11,954 bases of DNA from Chitinophagaceae bacterium (GCA_019454915.1 JACFNM010000103.1:1-11954); one strand, 5' to 3'. Shown: positions 1 through 7,180, numbered from the stretch's first letter. A program made the numbers and translations. The notes: a model not told the origin generated them from the letters alone.

Positions 1-593
1 CCCTGGTCGCCTGCCATCCCGAATACTCCTTCAGAAATGACCAAAATACCTCCTTCAGGTTGTTTCTGAATTAAGGATTCTGCCCGGTGGAGTTGTTTTT
101 CCAGGTCGGCTATATCATTGTGTTTAAAAACAAATCTTTGACCGGCGTGCAGCCGTACTCCGTCAATAATACAGGCATGGCTCTCGGCATCGTAAACAAT
201 TACATCATGACGACTTACCAGTACATCAATGATGCTGAACATCCCCTGGTAGCCGTAGTTCAACAGGATGGCGTCTTCTTTTTGCTCAAACGCAGCCAGT
301 TCTTTTTCTAATTGTTCATGATAGTTGGTGTTGCCACTCATCATACGGGCGCCCATCGGAAGCGCCAACCCGTATGCCGCCGCAGCATCCGCATCCGTCT
401 TCCTTACTTCAGGGTGATTAGCCAAGCCCAGGTAGTTGTTGAGGCTCCATACAATCATTTCCTTACCGCGGAAGTTCATCCGGCTATTAATCTCTCCTTC
501 CAGTTTAGGGAATGTAAAGTATCCATGTGCGCGGGTACGGTGTTGTCCCAAAGGGCCGTAGTTCCTTGTTAATCGCTCAAATAAATCAGCCAT
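1..593 (-). CDS. PLP-dependent alpha-oxoamine synthase family enzyme (serine palmitoyltransferase / 2-amino-3-ketobutyrate CoA ligase-like), partial
   Basis: The reading frame starts at ATG 593 and stays open for 197 codons to the window edge, so the C-terminal part, including the PLP-binding lysine, is missing. Family members condense an amino acid with an acyl-CoA using PLP; in Bacteroidota they include serine palmitoyltransferase for sphingolipids and glycine C-acetyltransferase. Visible family marks are the LNNYLGLANHPEV block (residues 51-63), a glycine-rich GARMMSGNTNYHEQLE segment (81-96), the cofactor-stacking histidine in DAESHA (His139), and SEGVFGMAGD (187-196), which matches the conserved (T/S)EGVFSMDGD motif. 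No Shine-Dalgarno site is seen, which is usual in this phylum. A promoter-like element lies about 100 bases upstream. The family is clear, but the exact substrate cannot be decided from this half. Confidence 0.88.
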   Translation of the reverse strand, partial: MADLFERLTRNYGPLGQHRTRAHGYFTFPKLEGEINSRMNFRGKEMIVWSLNNYLGLANHPEVRKTDADAAAAYGLALPMGARMMSGNTNYHEQLEKELAAFEQKEDAILLNYGYQGMFSIIDVLVSRHDVIVYDAESHACIIDGVRLHAGQRFVFKHNDIADLEKQLHRAESLIQKQPEGGILVISEGVFGMAGDQ

Positions 594-691
594 ACGTTGT
601 GATGTAAATAAAAAATATCATTCAATATTGGTGTAAAATTACCTTTCACAGGTAGTTAAGCCTGAAGTGTATTGGTGAGATAGAACAACCG

Positions 692-725
692 CGAAGGTAA
701 GATTTTTGAGTTATTTACAGACAAA
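692..725 (-). promoter_or_regulatory. Candidate Bacteroidota promoter for the PLP enzyme gene
   Basis: On the minus strand TTTG (725-722) is followed after 22 bases by TACCTTCG (699-692), one base off the Bacteroidota -7 box TAnnTTTG, with spacing in the usual range. Transcription would begin near 685, leaving a leader of about 90 bases. The -33 element overlaps the T-tract of the upstream icd terminator. A near copy of the -7 region occurs before the CoA-binding gene at 4948-4968. Prediction from motif only. Confidence 0.5.
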
Positions 726-761
726 AAAATAGCGATAGGTATATTTATTACCCATCGCTAT
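722..761 (-). terminator. Rho-independent terminator of icd
   Basis: Read on the minus strand, a 13-bp stem (arms 761-749 and 741-729, one G-U pair) with a 7-base loop is followed by seven T (729-723). It begins about 20 bases after the icd stop codon. This is a textbook intrinsic terminator. Confidence 0.9.
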
Positions 762-781
762 CTGCTCGATAGGGTAGACCG

Positions 782-2014
782 TTATTTCAACTTTTTTGAA
801 AGATTGCTATTCAGCGCTTCCAGGAAGTCTTCTGTATTCAGATAGTGCTCTCCCAGTTTTACATTATTGCCGTGTATGCAAATAGCAAGGTCTTTTGTCA
901 TTTTGCCCGACTCAACCGTTTCGATACACACTTCTTCCAATGCGTGGCAGAAATCAATAAGTTTTTGATTATTATCGAGTTTGCCCCGGAAAGCCAGTCC
1001 TCTGGTCCAGGCGAAGATGGAGGCAATCGGGTTGGTGGAAGTTGGTTTTCCCTGCTGATGAGCCCGGAAATGGCGGGTGACGGTTCCGTGTGCGGCTTCC
1101 GCTTCCAGCGTTTTCCCGTCAGGGGTCACCAGCACGGAAGTCATCAGGCCCAATGAACCAAAGCCCTGGGCAAGAGAGTCGCTTTGTACGTCTCCGTCAT
1201 AGTTCTTACAGGCCCATACAAAGTTGCCATTCCACTTTAAAGCGCTGGCAACCATGTCATCAATCAGGCGATGTTCGTACACGATTCCTGCCGCTTCAAA
1301 CTGGGCTTTGAATTCATTTTCGTATATCTCCTGGAAAATATCTTTGAAACGGCCGTCATACTTTTTCAGAATGGTGTTTTTGGTGGAAAGGTACAGCGGC
1401 CATTTCTTGCTTAGCGCCATGTTAAAACAGCTTCTTGCGAAGCCCTTTATGCTTTCGTCGGTATTATACATACTTAAAGCAACACCGCCGCCTTTAAAAT
1501 CGAACACTTCAAACACCTGGGGTTCACTGCCGTCTTCCGGCGTGAAAGTCATGGTTAATTTACCCTTCCCCCTGATAACGGTATCGGTTGCACGATACTG
1601 GTCGCCGAAAGCGTGACGACCGATGATAATGGGGGCGGTCCAGTTGGTCACCAGCCGGGGTACATTTTTAATAACGATAGGCTCACGGAAAACCGTGCCG
1701 TCCAGGATATTCCGGATAGTGCCGTTCGGGCTTTTCCACATATGCTTAAGGCTGAATTCCTTTACTCTTGCCTCATCGGGCGTGATGGTGGCGCACTTAA
1801 TGCCCACTCCGTATTTTTTAATGGCATGGGCAGCGTCAACGGTTACCTGGTCGTCTGTCTGATCCCGGTGTTCGATCCCCAGGTCGTAATACTTAATGTC
1901 AATATCAAGATAGGGCAGAATCAACTTATCCTTAATGTATTTCCAAATGATCCTTGTCATTTCATCACCATCCAGTTCTACCACCGGATTTGCCACTTTA
2001 ATTTTTTCAGCCAT
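782..2014 (-). CDS. icd: NADP-dependent isocitrate dehydrogenase, eukaryotic-like dimeric type
   Basis: This cytosolic TCA-cycle enzyme of 410 residues oxidatively decarboxylates isocitrate to 2-oxoglutarate and makes NADPH. The sequence is collinear with human IDH1/IDH2 rather than with the E. coli-type enzyme. The substrate loop KSPNGTIR gives Ser95 and Arg101, and Arg110 and Arg133 (in [10 protein letters not shown]) match human Arg109 and Arg132. Tyr140 and Lys212 are present. The metal-binding aspartates Asp252, Asp275 and Asp279 lie in [10 protein letters not shown] and NYDGDVQSD. The NADP-binding block AAHGTVTRH carries His309, Arg314 and His315. All catalytic residues that can be aligned by eye are intact, and the length fits the family (human IDH1 has 414). 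The ATG at 2014 starts MAEKIKV, right where family members start. The gene is divergent from engB, has a good promoter box 42 bases upstream and ends in a strong terminator, so it is probably transcribed alone. Confidence 0.97.
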   Translation of the reverse strand: MAEKIKVANPVVELDGDEMTRIIWKYIKDKLILPYLDIDIKYYDLGIEHRDQTDDQVTVDAAHAIKKYGVGIKCATITPDEARVKEFSLKHMWKSPNGTIRNILDGTVFREPIVIKNVPRLVTNWTAPIIIGRHAFGDQYRATDTVIRGKGKLTMTFTPEDGSEPQVFEVFDFKGGGVALSMYNTDESIKGFARSCFNMALSKKWPLYLSTKNTILKKYDGRFKDIFQEIYENEFKAQFEAAGIVYEHRLIDDMVASALKWNGNFVWACKNYDGDVQSDSLAQGFGSLGLMTSVLVTPDGKTLEAEAAHGTVTRHFRAHQQGKPTSTNPIASIFAWTRGLAFRGKLDNNQKLIDFCHALEEVCIETVESGKMTKDLAICIHGNNVKLGEHYLNTEDFLEALNSNLSKKLK

Positions 2015-2055
2015 GCCAGCATATTTTATTTAAGGTTAAAGAATGAAATTGTTGG

Positions 2056-2063
2056 CAAATGTA
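2056..2063 (-). promoter_or_regulatory. -7 box of the icd promoter
   Basis: The minus strand reads TACATTTG, an exact match to the Bacteroidota -7 consensus TAnnTTTG. Transcription would start near 2049, giving a leader of about 35 bases before ATG 2014. No clear TTTG is seen at the -33 position. Confidence 0.6.
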
Positions 2064-2125
2064 CATCTTGATTCTGTATTTCAGGTAACTGTATTCTTTC
2101 TGTTTTCTCATTGTATCTTGCGGGT

Positions 2126-2761
2126 ATGGTTATCATTTCCGCAGCTTATCTTATCAGCAGTCCCGGATATCAGCAATGTCCAAAGCCGGACCGGCCGGAA
2201 TATGCTTTTATCGGCAGGAGCAATGTGGGGAAGTCGTCCCTGATTAATATGCTGTGCAATAACCAGAAATTAGCCAAAACTTCCGGAATTCCGGGAAAAA
2301 CGCAGATGATCAATCATTTTGACGTGGTCAGCGAAACAGCGGATGGAAGGAAGACAAAATGGTATATGGTGGATTTACCGGGTTACGGATTTGCGAAGGT
2401 ATCGCAGCAGCAAAGAAGAAGCTGGACCAAGATGCTGGAAGAGTATTTAAGAAAAAGGGAAAACCTGGTCAGCGTGTTTGTGCTGATTGATGGCAGGCAT
2501 GGTCCGCAGAAAGCGGATAAGGAGTTTATAAACCGGTTGGGAGAATGGCAGGTTCCTTTTTGCCTGGTCTTTACCAAATCCGATAAAGCGACCCAGCAGG
2601 ATATCAGTAAGAATGTTCAGTCTTTTTTAAAGGGGATGCAAAAGGACTGGCAGGAATTACCGGAGCATTTTATCACGAGTGCTGTAAAGAAAACGGGGAA
2701 AGACAAAATTTTAGCGGCTATTGATAAATGGAATGACGTCTTTGAAGAGCGTAGCAAATAA
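2126..2761 (+). CDS. engB: Ribosome biogenesis GTPase EngB (YsxC/YihA)
   Basis: EngB is a small TRAFAC-class GTPase needed for late assembly of the 50S ribosomal subunit; it acts in the cytoplasm on pre-ribosomes. From ATG 2126 the protein has 211 residues, a normal length. All G motifs are visible: G1 GRSNVGKSS (30-38), the switch I segment TSGIPGKTQ (52-60), G3 DLPGYG (83-88), G4 TKSD (150-153) and G5 SA (185-186). The EngB-specific PEYAFIGRSNVGKSSLIN and MINHF blocks are also present. An in-frame TTG at 2111 would add five residues, but family members begin with a short stretch like MVIISAAYLISS, so ATG 2126 is preferred. The gene is divergent from icd. A TATCTTG box lies only a few bases before the ATG, suggesting a very short or absent leader. 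Confidence 0.96.
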   Translation: MVIISAAYLISSPGYQQCPKPDRPEYAFIGRSNVGKSSLINMLCNNQKLAKTSGIPGKTQMINHFDVVSETADGRKTKWYMVDLPGYGFAKVSQQQRRSWTKMLEEYLRKRENLVSVFVLIDGRHGPQKADKEFINRLGEWQVPFCLVFTKSDKATQQDISKNVQSFLKGMQKDWQELPEHFITSAVKKTGKDKILAAIDKWNDVFEERSK

Positions 2762-2834
2762 AATAATCACATAACGAATTCCGGTAGCGCTTTCTGTGAT
2801 GTTGGCAGTAATAATAAAAGAAATTTCACTCTCC

Positions 2835-3800
2835 ATGGAACTTGAAAAATTAAGACTTGAGTATTTAAGATTAGCACGCTGTTCGGCTATTCAGGATAGT
2901 TATGATTTATTAAATATTTATGCAGACTACCTCTTGCAAACAATAAAAAATCATCATACTGAACCGGTTAAAACTTTTGCGGACAGAGATGCAAGAATGA
3001 TAAATCAAATGATTTTTACCAAAGTCTTGCATATTAGACAGGTTGTAAATGGCGTAAGTTTCACGTTAAGTGATGGGAGTGCTCTTAATTCGATTATTGA
3101 CCCCACAATTGTTGCTGCTCTCATACGTAATGTGTATGAGACTGTCAGTATGTTTAATCTGATCTATCGCCATACAAAGACAGATGATGAAAAATTAATT
3201 CTTTATAATCTCTGGGTAATTGCTGGTTTGAATTATCGCCAAAAATTTGAAAGTTTAATTATCACACCTGAAGATGAGCAAAAGCTTAAAGACGAAAAAC
3301 AACACGTTGGCAACCTTGTTATTGAAATAGAAAAGACTCAATTATATATTGGGTTAGACCAAAAAGACAAAGAAAAAATCCAAAGTAAAATAAAGGAAAA
3401 GGATTTCAAAATAAGGTTCGACAATAACAAAGTCATCTTTCTGCATTGGCAAGAATTATGCGACACAATGGGTGTTAAGTTCGGATTATTTGACCAAATC
3501 TATACTTACCTTTCGCTAAATTCACATCCTTCAAACGTTGCTGTATTCCAATTTGGAGAAATGTTTTATAATCAAGACAATGCTTTTTTAGATTTAACTA
3601 ACTATAATTTAAGAGAATTATTTATTCTTCTAAGTATTTTCATAGCTGACTACATTCATCTTTTTCCGGAAGCCTTAAAGACATTCGAGAATTTGCCTCT
3701 CATAAACCAGTTAGTATTAAACGGATATAATAGAGTAGCACGGGACGATGAATATTCAATCAATGATTCATGGAAACGATTAGGGAGAAGTCCGGTATAA
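2835..3800 (+). CDS. Unrecognised AT-rich, mostly helical protein
   Basis: I do not recognise this gene with confidence. From ATG 2835 it encodes 321 residues without a signal peptide; GTG 2796 or ATG 2799 in the same frame would add 13 or 12 residues, and no ribosome site decides between them. The protein looks mainly alpha-helical, with a lysine- and glutamate-rich stretch (about 145-192) and a hydrophobic helix (about 260-278). An IRNVYET segment (Arg98, Glu102) in the first half and YLSLNSHPS (Ser227, His231) in the second recall the R..E and Y..S..H patterns of DUF5677-like accessory proteins; this is a weak resemblance and not an assignment. Base composition is unlike the neighbours: the 60-base rows at 2881, 3361 and 3541 hold 19, 15 and 15 G+C, against 28 in the pepP row at 5701. 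It lies alone between two core genes, which suggests horizontal gain. Confidence 0.82.
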   Translation: MELEKLRLEYLRLARCSAIQDSYDLLNIYADYLLQTIKNHHTEPVKTFADRDARMINQMIFTKVLHIRQVVNGVSFTLSDGSALNSIIDPTIVAALIRNVYETVSMFNLIYRHTKTDDEKLILYNLWVIAGLNYRQKFESLIITPEDEQKLKDEKQHVGNLVIEIEKTQLYIGLDQKDKEKIQSKIKEKDFKIRFDNNKVIFLHWQELCDTMGVKFGLFDQIYTYLSLNSHPSNVAVFQFGEMFYNQDNAFLDLTNYNLRELFILLSIFIADYIHLFPEALKTFENLPLINQLVLNGYNRVARDDEYSINDSWKRLGRSPV

Positions 3801-3869
3801 GGATAATGAAATCGCCGCCGGTTAAGGGCGTTGTACAAACCCGCCGGGAAAGTATGAAACAGGGCCGAT

Positions 3870-4343
3870 TCAATTCACAATTTTATCGGCGCAGCAACTG
3901 CTGGCAAATGCGTCCGGCTTGGCTTTGAACGCAAAGCCCATCCCTAAAATATAACTCATAGCTTCTCTCAAAGCCTCGTTGCTTTTAAAATGAGGATTGG
4001 TATTGATGTCGGCATGGACCTCCATGTCTACGTCGAATTCCGTAAACAGGTCGCACAGTTCGTAGGCGATCTCTATGCTTTTCGCTACTTCCACCAACAT
4101 CCTTTCTTTGATGGAATATTGTTGTTGTGTCTTTTCGTTGTGTATGAACATAAATCCGCCGCGGCCTTCGCGAAGGAAAACGATGACGGTGGCAAATTCC
4201 GTTTCCGGCCCTTTAATCTGAGAGTCGGTGCCGATACACACTTTGAGATGAAATCCTTTTTCGGTCTCCCGGATGATAGATTGCTTAACTTCTTCTTTAA
4301 TGGGCAGTTGAATCTTTTCCCCGTTAAATCTTCTCCAAAGCAT
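3870..4343 (-). CDS. RNase H-like fold protein, YkuK family (DUF458)
   Basis: The 157-residue product matches the YkuK/DUF458 family, predicted to adopt a ribonuclease H-like fold; its biological role is not established. Family features visible are CIGTDSQIKG (36-45) with Asp40 on the first strand, the ATVIVFLREGRGGFMFIHNEK strand-turn-strand region (51-71), an acidic helix containing SIKERMLVEVAKS (77-89), HADIN (110-114) with Asp112, and KPDAFASS (142-149) with Asp144. These acidic residues sit where an RNase H fold would place metal ligands, which is inference. The length is near that of B. subtilis YkuK. ATG 4343 fits the family N-terminus (MLWRRFNGEKI). It is convergent with the AT-rich gene and follows the CoA-binding gene on the same strand after 145 bases. 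A weak TACATTGG box (4367-4360) may be its promoter. Confidence 0.88.
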   Translation of the reverse strand: MLWRRFNGEKIQLPIKEEVKQSIIRETEKGFHLKVCIGTDSQIKGPETEFATVIVFLREGRGGFMFIHNEKTQQQYSIKERMLVEVAKSIEIAYELCDLFTEFDVDMEVHADINTNPHFKSNEALREAMSYILGMGFAFKAKPDAFASSCCADKIVN

Positions 4344-4359
4344 AATTGAACAGGTTTTC

Positions 4360-4367
4360 CCAATGTA
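4360..4367 (-). promoter_or_regulatory. Weak -7-like box upstream of ykuK-family gene
   Basis: The minus strand reads TACATTGG, one mismatch from TAnnTTTG, 16 bases before ATG 4343. A TTTA about 20 bases further upstream is a poor -33 element. Motif-only guess. Confidence 0.3.
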
Positions 4368-4410
4368 CGTTTTTTTCTGAATTTGAATAAACGGCCGTTA
4401 TTATTTTTTC

Positions 4411-4438
4411 AAAAAAACTCAGGAATTGTGATCCGGCT
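4411..4438 (-). terminator. Possible terminator after the CoA-binding gene
   Basis: On the minus strand a short imperfect stem (TCAG, two unpaired C, GGAT, loop CACA, ATTC, CTGA) is followed by G and seven T. It would separate the CoA-binding gene from ykuK. The stem is weak and has a bulge, so this is tentative. Confidence 0.4.
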
Positions 4439-4488
4439 GACCAGTCAATTTTGGGGTAGAAGCTTTATTTCACACGATGATTATCCAG

Positions 4489-4863
4489 TCAATATTGCCC
4501 TGTGCTTAATAATACCAGCGTACAGGCATCCATCGTTTGGATACCGTTATTTTTTGCCAACTGTGCCAGCGTCGCATTCTCTGCGCCCGGATTGAAGATG
4601 ATGCGTTTGGGATGAAGCGACAGGATATAGTCATAATATTCTGCCTGATGGACGGGATTCAGATAAAGCGTAACCGTGTCTATATCCGGATAAGCGGTTT
4701 TTTCTGTGGTAATTGGTACGCCACGGAGGGTACCGGGTTGCTTTCCTATTGCCACCACATCATGGCCGGCGTTGCGGAGGCGTTCCAGCGCCAGATAGCT
4801 ATACCGTTGCGGGTTGGTAGATGCGCCTATAATGAGCGTTTTCTTGTTTTTCTTATCAGACAT
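4489..4863 (-). CDS. Small CoA-binding domain protein (YccU-like)
   Basis: The 124-residue product is a stand-alone CoA_binding_2 (Rossmann-like) domain, similar to E. coli YccU and to the CoA-binding domain of succinyl-CoA synthetase and acyl-CoA synthetase subunits. The nucleotide-binding turn IIGASTNPQRYSYLA (11-25) and the following strand DVVAIGKQPGTLRGVPITT (35-53) are typical. Further conserved blocks are DTVTLYLNP (62-70), IIFNPGAEN (88-96) and ACTLVLL (113-119, Cys114). It probably binds CoA or an acyl-CoA in the cytosol; no physiological role is known for the family. ATG 4863 gives the expected short lysine-rich N-terminus. A promoter-like box lies about 85 bases upstream, and the gene is divergent from pepP. 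Confidence 0.9.
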   Translation of the reverse strand: MSDKKNKKTLIIGASTNPQRYSYLALERLRNAGHDVVAIGKQPGTLRGVPITTEKTAYPDIDTVTLYLNPVHQAEYYDYILSLHPKRIIFNPGAENATLAQLAKNNGIQTMDACTLVLLSTGQY

Positions 4864-4947
4864 TAAGATACAATTTAGAGGAGACTTTTTTTAAACAGAG
4901 TATGTATGCCTTTCTGTGGATAAAACCTGCAAAACCGGCAGCTTTTA

Positions 4948-4968
4948 CGAAGGTAAGGTTTTTGTGTT
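4948..4968 (-). promoter_or_regulatory. Candidate promoter for the CoA-binding gene
   Basis: The minus strand carries TACCTTCG (4955-4948), the same variant -7 box as upstream of the PLP enzyme gene. The adjoining bases up to 4968 match the element at 692-712 in 19 of 21 positions. No good TTTG is seen at -33. The leader would be about 75-80 bases. Confidence 0.42.
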
Positions 4969-5005
4969 TTTACCGGTGGGTAATAAGCGTCCGGCCCATC
5001 CCGCG

Positions 5006-5032
5006 AATCGGTTTTTTGTAAGCCGATTTTTT
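5006..5032 (+). terminator. Terminator-like hairpin in the pepP upstream region
   Basis: AATCGG (5006-5011) pairs with CCGATT (5023-5028), can be extended inward by about three weaker pairs, and runs into a six-T tract (5027-5032). It lies 45 bases before ATG 5077. In the plus direction it is an intrinsic-terminator shape inside a divergent promoter region, so it either limits readthrough into pepP or acts in its leader. No promoter was identified clearly upstream or downstream of it. Confidence 0.5.
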
Positions 5033-5076
5033 ATGCGGATATTGCAGTGAATTTTAGATTCATTAATTATAGCAAG

Positions 5077-6366
5077 ATGAAGAATCTACCGTTAAATCCT
5101 GAAATCTTTAAACAAAACCGAAAGCGGTTTGTTGCGCGGATGGAAAGAAATGCCATTGCCATTTTCAACAGCAATGATGAACTACCGGCGAATGGAGATG
5201 CACTACTGCCCTTTAAACAGAATTCGGATTTATACTGGCTTACGGGTATTACCCAGGAAGAGACCATGTTGATTCTGTTCCCTGACAATCCCGATAAGAA
5301 ATTCCGGGAGGTGCTGGTGGTGGTTCGCCCCAACGAGTTAAAAGAAAAGTGGGATGGTCACCGTTTAAGAGCGCAGGAAGCAAGAGCCATATCAGGTATC
5401 AGCACAGTGGTATGGCTGGATTCCCTTGACGCGCTTTTACAACCCTGGATTCATCTCGCGGATACAATTTATCTGAATACCAATGAAAATGATCGGAAGG
5501 CAAATCTTGTTCCGGTAAGGGATTATCGTTATGCGCAGGAAATGCGTGTCCGTTACCCATTACATAATTATAGAAGGAGCGCACGCATATTAAGAGACTT
5601 ACGCGCCATTAAGACCCCGTTGGAGATTGAGGTGATGAACCAGGCGATAGATATTACCGAAAAGACCTTCCGGCGGCTGTTGGCCTTTATCCGTCCGGGT
5701 GTGATGGAATATGAAATTGAGGCGGAAATCTTCCATGAGTTCTTACGAAACCGCGCCACCGGACCGGCTTATGGGTCTATTGTAGCAAGCGGAGACAGGG
5801 CAAGAACTTTGCATTATGTGTCTAATAACCAGGAGTGCAAAGCGGGAGAATTGGTGCTGATGGATTTCGGCGCGGAGTACGGTGGATATTGTGCAGACCT
5901 TACCCGTACCGTACCGGTAAGCGGTAAATTCACGAAGCGCCAGAAAGAGGTGTATAATGCCTGTTTGCATCTCCACTATTTTGCAGCATCTCTGTTAAAA
6001 CCGGGAATTACCCTGGTGGACTATACGGAGAGAGTGGGTGAGGAAGCTACCGGTCAGTTTCTCAAAATCGGGTTGTTGACCAGGTCAGACGTAAAAAACG
6101 AGGATCCCGAAAACCGGGCTTACCGAAAATATTTATATCATGGCATTTCGCATCATCTTGGTATTGACGTGCATGATTTGGGTACAAGAGTGGATCCGCT
6201 GAAAGAAGGAATGGTACTGACGGTTGAGCCGGGGATATATATTGAAGAAGAACAAATGGGTATTCGTATAGAAAACAACGTTTGGATTACCAAAAACGGA
6301 AATAAGGATTTGATGAAAACAATGCCTATTACCGTGGAAGAGATCGAAGCCCTGATGAAAAGATAA
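5077..6366 (+). CDS. pepP: Xaa-Pro aminopeptidase (M24B metallopeptidase)
   Basis: This cytosolic enzyme removes an N-terminal residue that precedes proline. From ATG 5077 the product has 429 residues: an N-terminal creatinase-like domain (about 1-165, with LPFKQNSDLYWLTGI at 44-58) and a pita-bread catalytic domain (about 175-429). Dinuclear metal ligands line up with E. coli PepP: Asp263 in MDFGAEYGGYCAD, Asp274, His359 in HGISHHLGIDVHD, Glu384 in VEPGIYIE and Glu399 in GIRIENN. His355, His366 and Arg397 also match active-site residues. A GTG at 5047 in frame would add ten residues (MNFRFINYSK), which is unlike the family, so the ATG beginning MKNLPLNPEIF is chosen. pssA follows after 46 bases without a visible terminator, so pepP may head a four-gene transcript. 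Confidence 0.95.
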   Translation: MKNLPLNPEIFKQNRKRFVARMERNAIAIFNSNDELPANGDALLPFKQNSDLYWLTGITQEETMLILFPDNPDKKFREVLVVVRPNELKEKWDGHRLRAQEARAISGISTVVWLDSLDALLQPWIHLADTIYLNTNENDRKANLVPVRDYRYAQEMRVRYPLHNYRRSARILRDLRAIKTPLEIEVMNQAIDITEKTFRRLLAFIRPGVMEYEIEAEIFHEFLRNRATGPAYGSIVASGDRARTLHYVSNNQECKAGELVLMDFGAEYGGYCADLTRTVPVSGKFTKRQKEVYNACLHLHYFAASLLKPGITLVDYTERVGEEATGQFLKIGLLTRSDVKNEDPENRAYRKYLYHGISHHLGIDVHDLGTRVDPLKEGMVLTVEPGIYIEEEQMGIRIENNVWITKNGNKDLMKTMPITVEEIEALMKR

Positions 6367-6412
6367 TTTTCGTAATGAAGATTCCAATAGTCCATATTAA
6401 ACCGCTTAATCA

Positions 6413-7180
6413 ATGAAGCATATCCCGAATATTTTTACGCTCTTAAATCTTTTTTTCGGCTGCCTCGCGATTATTGTCACGCTGCAGAGTGGTCTGAGTC
6501 TGGTAACTACCGATGAAGGTCAGCAGATTATGACGATGCCGGAGGCTATCTTCCTGGCTTCCCTGTTTATTGCGCTCGCGGCTCTGATAGATTTCTTAGA
6601 TGGTTTTCTGGCACGACTGATGAAGGCATCTTCAGAGATGGGCAAGCAACTGGACTCATTGGCGGATGTGGTAAGTTTTGGTGTGGCGCCTGGTATGATT
6701 ATTTACCAGTTCCTGCGTTTGGCGGTGGCGGGTGAACCGGACGGGCTGGATGCTTCTATTGGCTGGTTGCTGCCTGCTTTAATCGTTCCGTGTGCGGCGG
6801 CATGGAGACTGGCTAAGTTTAATCTGGATGAAACACAGTCTTATCATTTTAAGGGGGTGCCGACGCCGGCAGTGGGGTTGTTAATTGCGTCTTTTCCCAT
6901 CATTTTCTGGTATAGTGCTGACTGGGGGATTACCGGGATTTTTTTGAATAAATGGATTTGGTACGCCGTTGTTGTTTTGCTAAGCTGGCTGATGATCTCC
7001 AATATTCCCATCATGAGTTTGAAGTTCAGGGATTACTCGTTTAAAAACAATAAACCGAAATGGATATTACTGCTGGTGGCTGTAATTTTGGTGTTTTTGT
7101 TTCACTGGCTGGCTGTGCCGCTTATTTTTATCGCCTACATTCTATTATCTTTGCCGCTTAAAAATATAAAGACATCATGA
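6413..7180 (+). CDS. pssA: CDP-diacylglycerol-serine O-phosphatidyltransferase
   Basis: This inner-membrane enzyme makes phosphatidylserine from CDP-diacylglycerol and serine, the precursor of phosphatidylethanolamine. The 255-residue product carries the full CDP-alcohol phosphotransferase signature: Asp60, Asp63, Gly64, Ala67, Arg68, Gly77, Asp81 and Asp85 in the spacing D-x2-DG-x2-AR-x8-G-x3-D-x3-D. The N-terminus KHIPNIFTLLNLFFGCLAI (2-20) and the VSFGVAPG block (87-94) are typical of the bacterial type II PssA. About seven or eight hydrophobic segments are seen, including residues 8-24, 44-60, 118-134, 150-168, 181-201 and 217-247. Its stop codon overlaps the purS start (ATGA, 7177-7180), which indicates co-translation. 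The call as serine rather than glycerol or inositol transferase rests on overall similarity. Confidence 0.94.
   Translation: MKHIPNIFTLLNLFFGCLAIIVTLQSGLSLVTTDEGQQIMTMPEAIFLASLFIALAALIDFLDGFLARLMKASSEMGKQLDSLADVVSFGVAPGMIIYQFLRLAVAGEPDGLDASIGWLLPALIVPCAAAWRLAKFNLDETQSYHFKGVPTPAVGLLIASFPIIFWYSADWGITGIFLNKWIWYAVVVLLSWLMISNIPIMSLKFRDYSFKNNKPKWILLLVAVILVFLFHWLAVPLIFIAYILLSLPLKNIKTS

Noticed and set aside
87..572. Two plus-strand open frames opposite the left-edge PLP enzyme
   Set aside because: The minus strand encodes a continuous conserved enzyme across this region, and the plus-strand products look like its antisense shadows.
1613..2071. Plus-strand open frame of 152 codons opposite icd
   Set aside because: It is antisense to a complete, well-conserved icd; its protein shows no family pattern and mirrors icd codon structure.
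2780..3797. Direct repeat TCCGGTA at 2780-2786 and 3791-3797 flanking the AT-rich gene, as a target-site duplication
   Set aside because: Seven bases is short, CCGG-rich words are frequent in this DNA, the second copy lies inside the gene's last codons, and no mobile-element gene is present.
3801..3869. GC-rich CCGG-containing stretch between convergent genes as a bidirectional terminator
   Set aside because: I could not form a stable stem with a T-tract on either strand.
3990..4349. Plus-strand open frame of 119 codons opposite the ykuK-family gene
   Set aside because: The minus strand carries the recognisable YkuK motifs; the plus frame is an antisense shadow.
4915..4923. Exact match to the DnaA box consensus (TGTGGATAA, reverse of TTATCCACA) in a divergent intergenic region
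   Set aside because: Only one box was found, with no cluster, AT-rich unwinding region or dnaA/dnaN-type neighbours, so an origin is not supported.
5047..5076. GTG start for pepP ten codons upstream
   Set aside because: The added residues do not resemble the family N-terminus, and ATG 5077 fits the family start.
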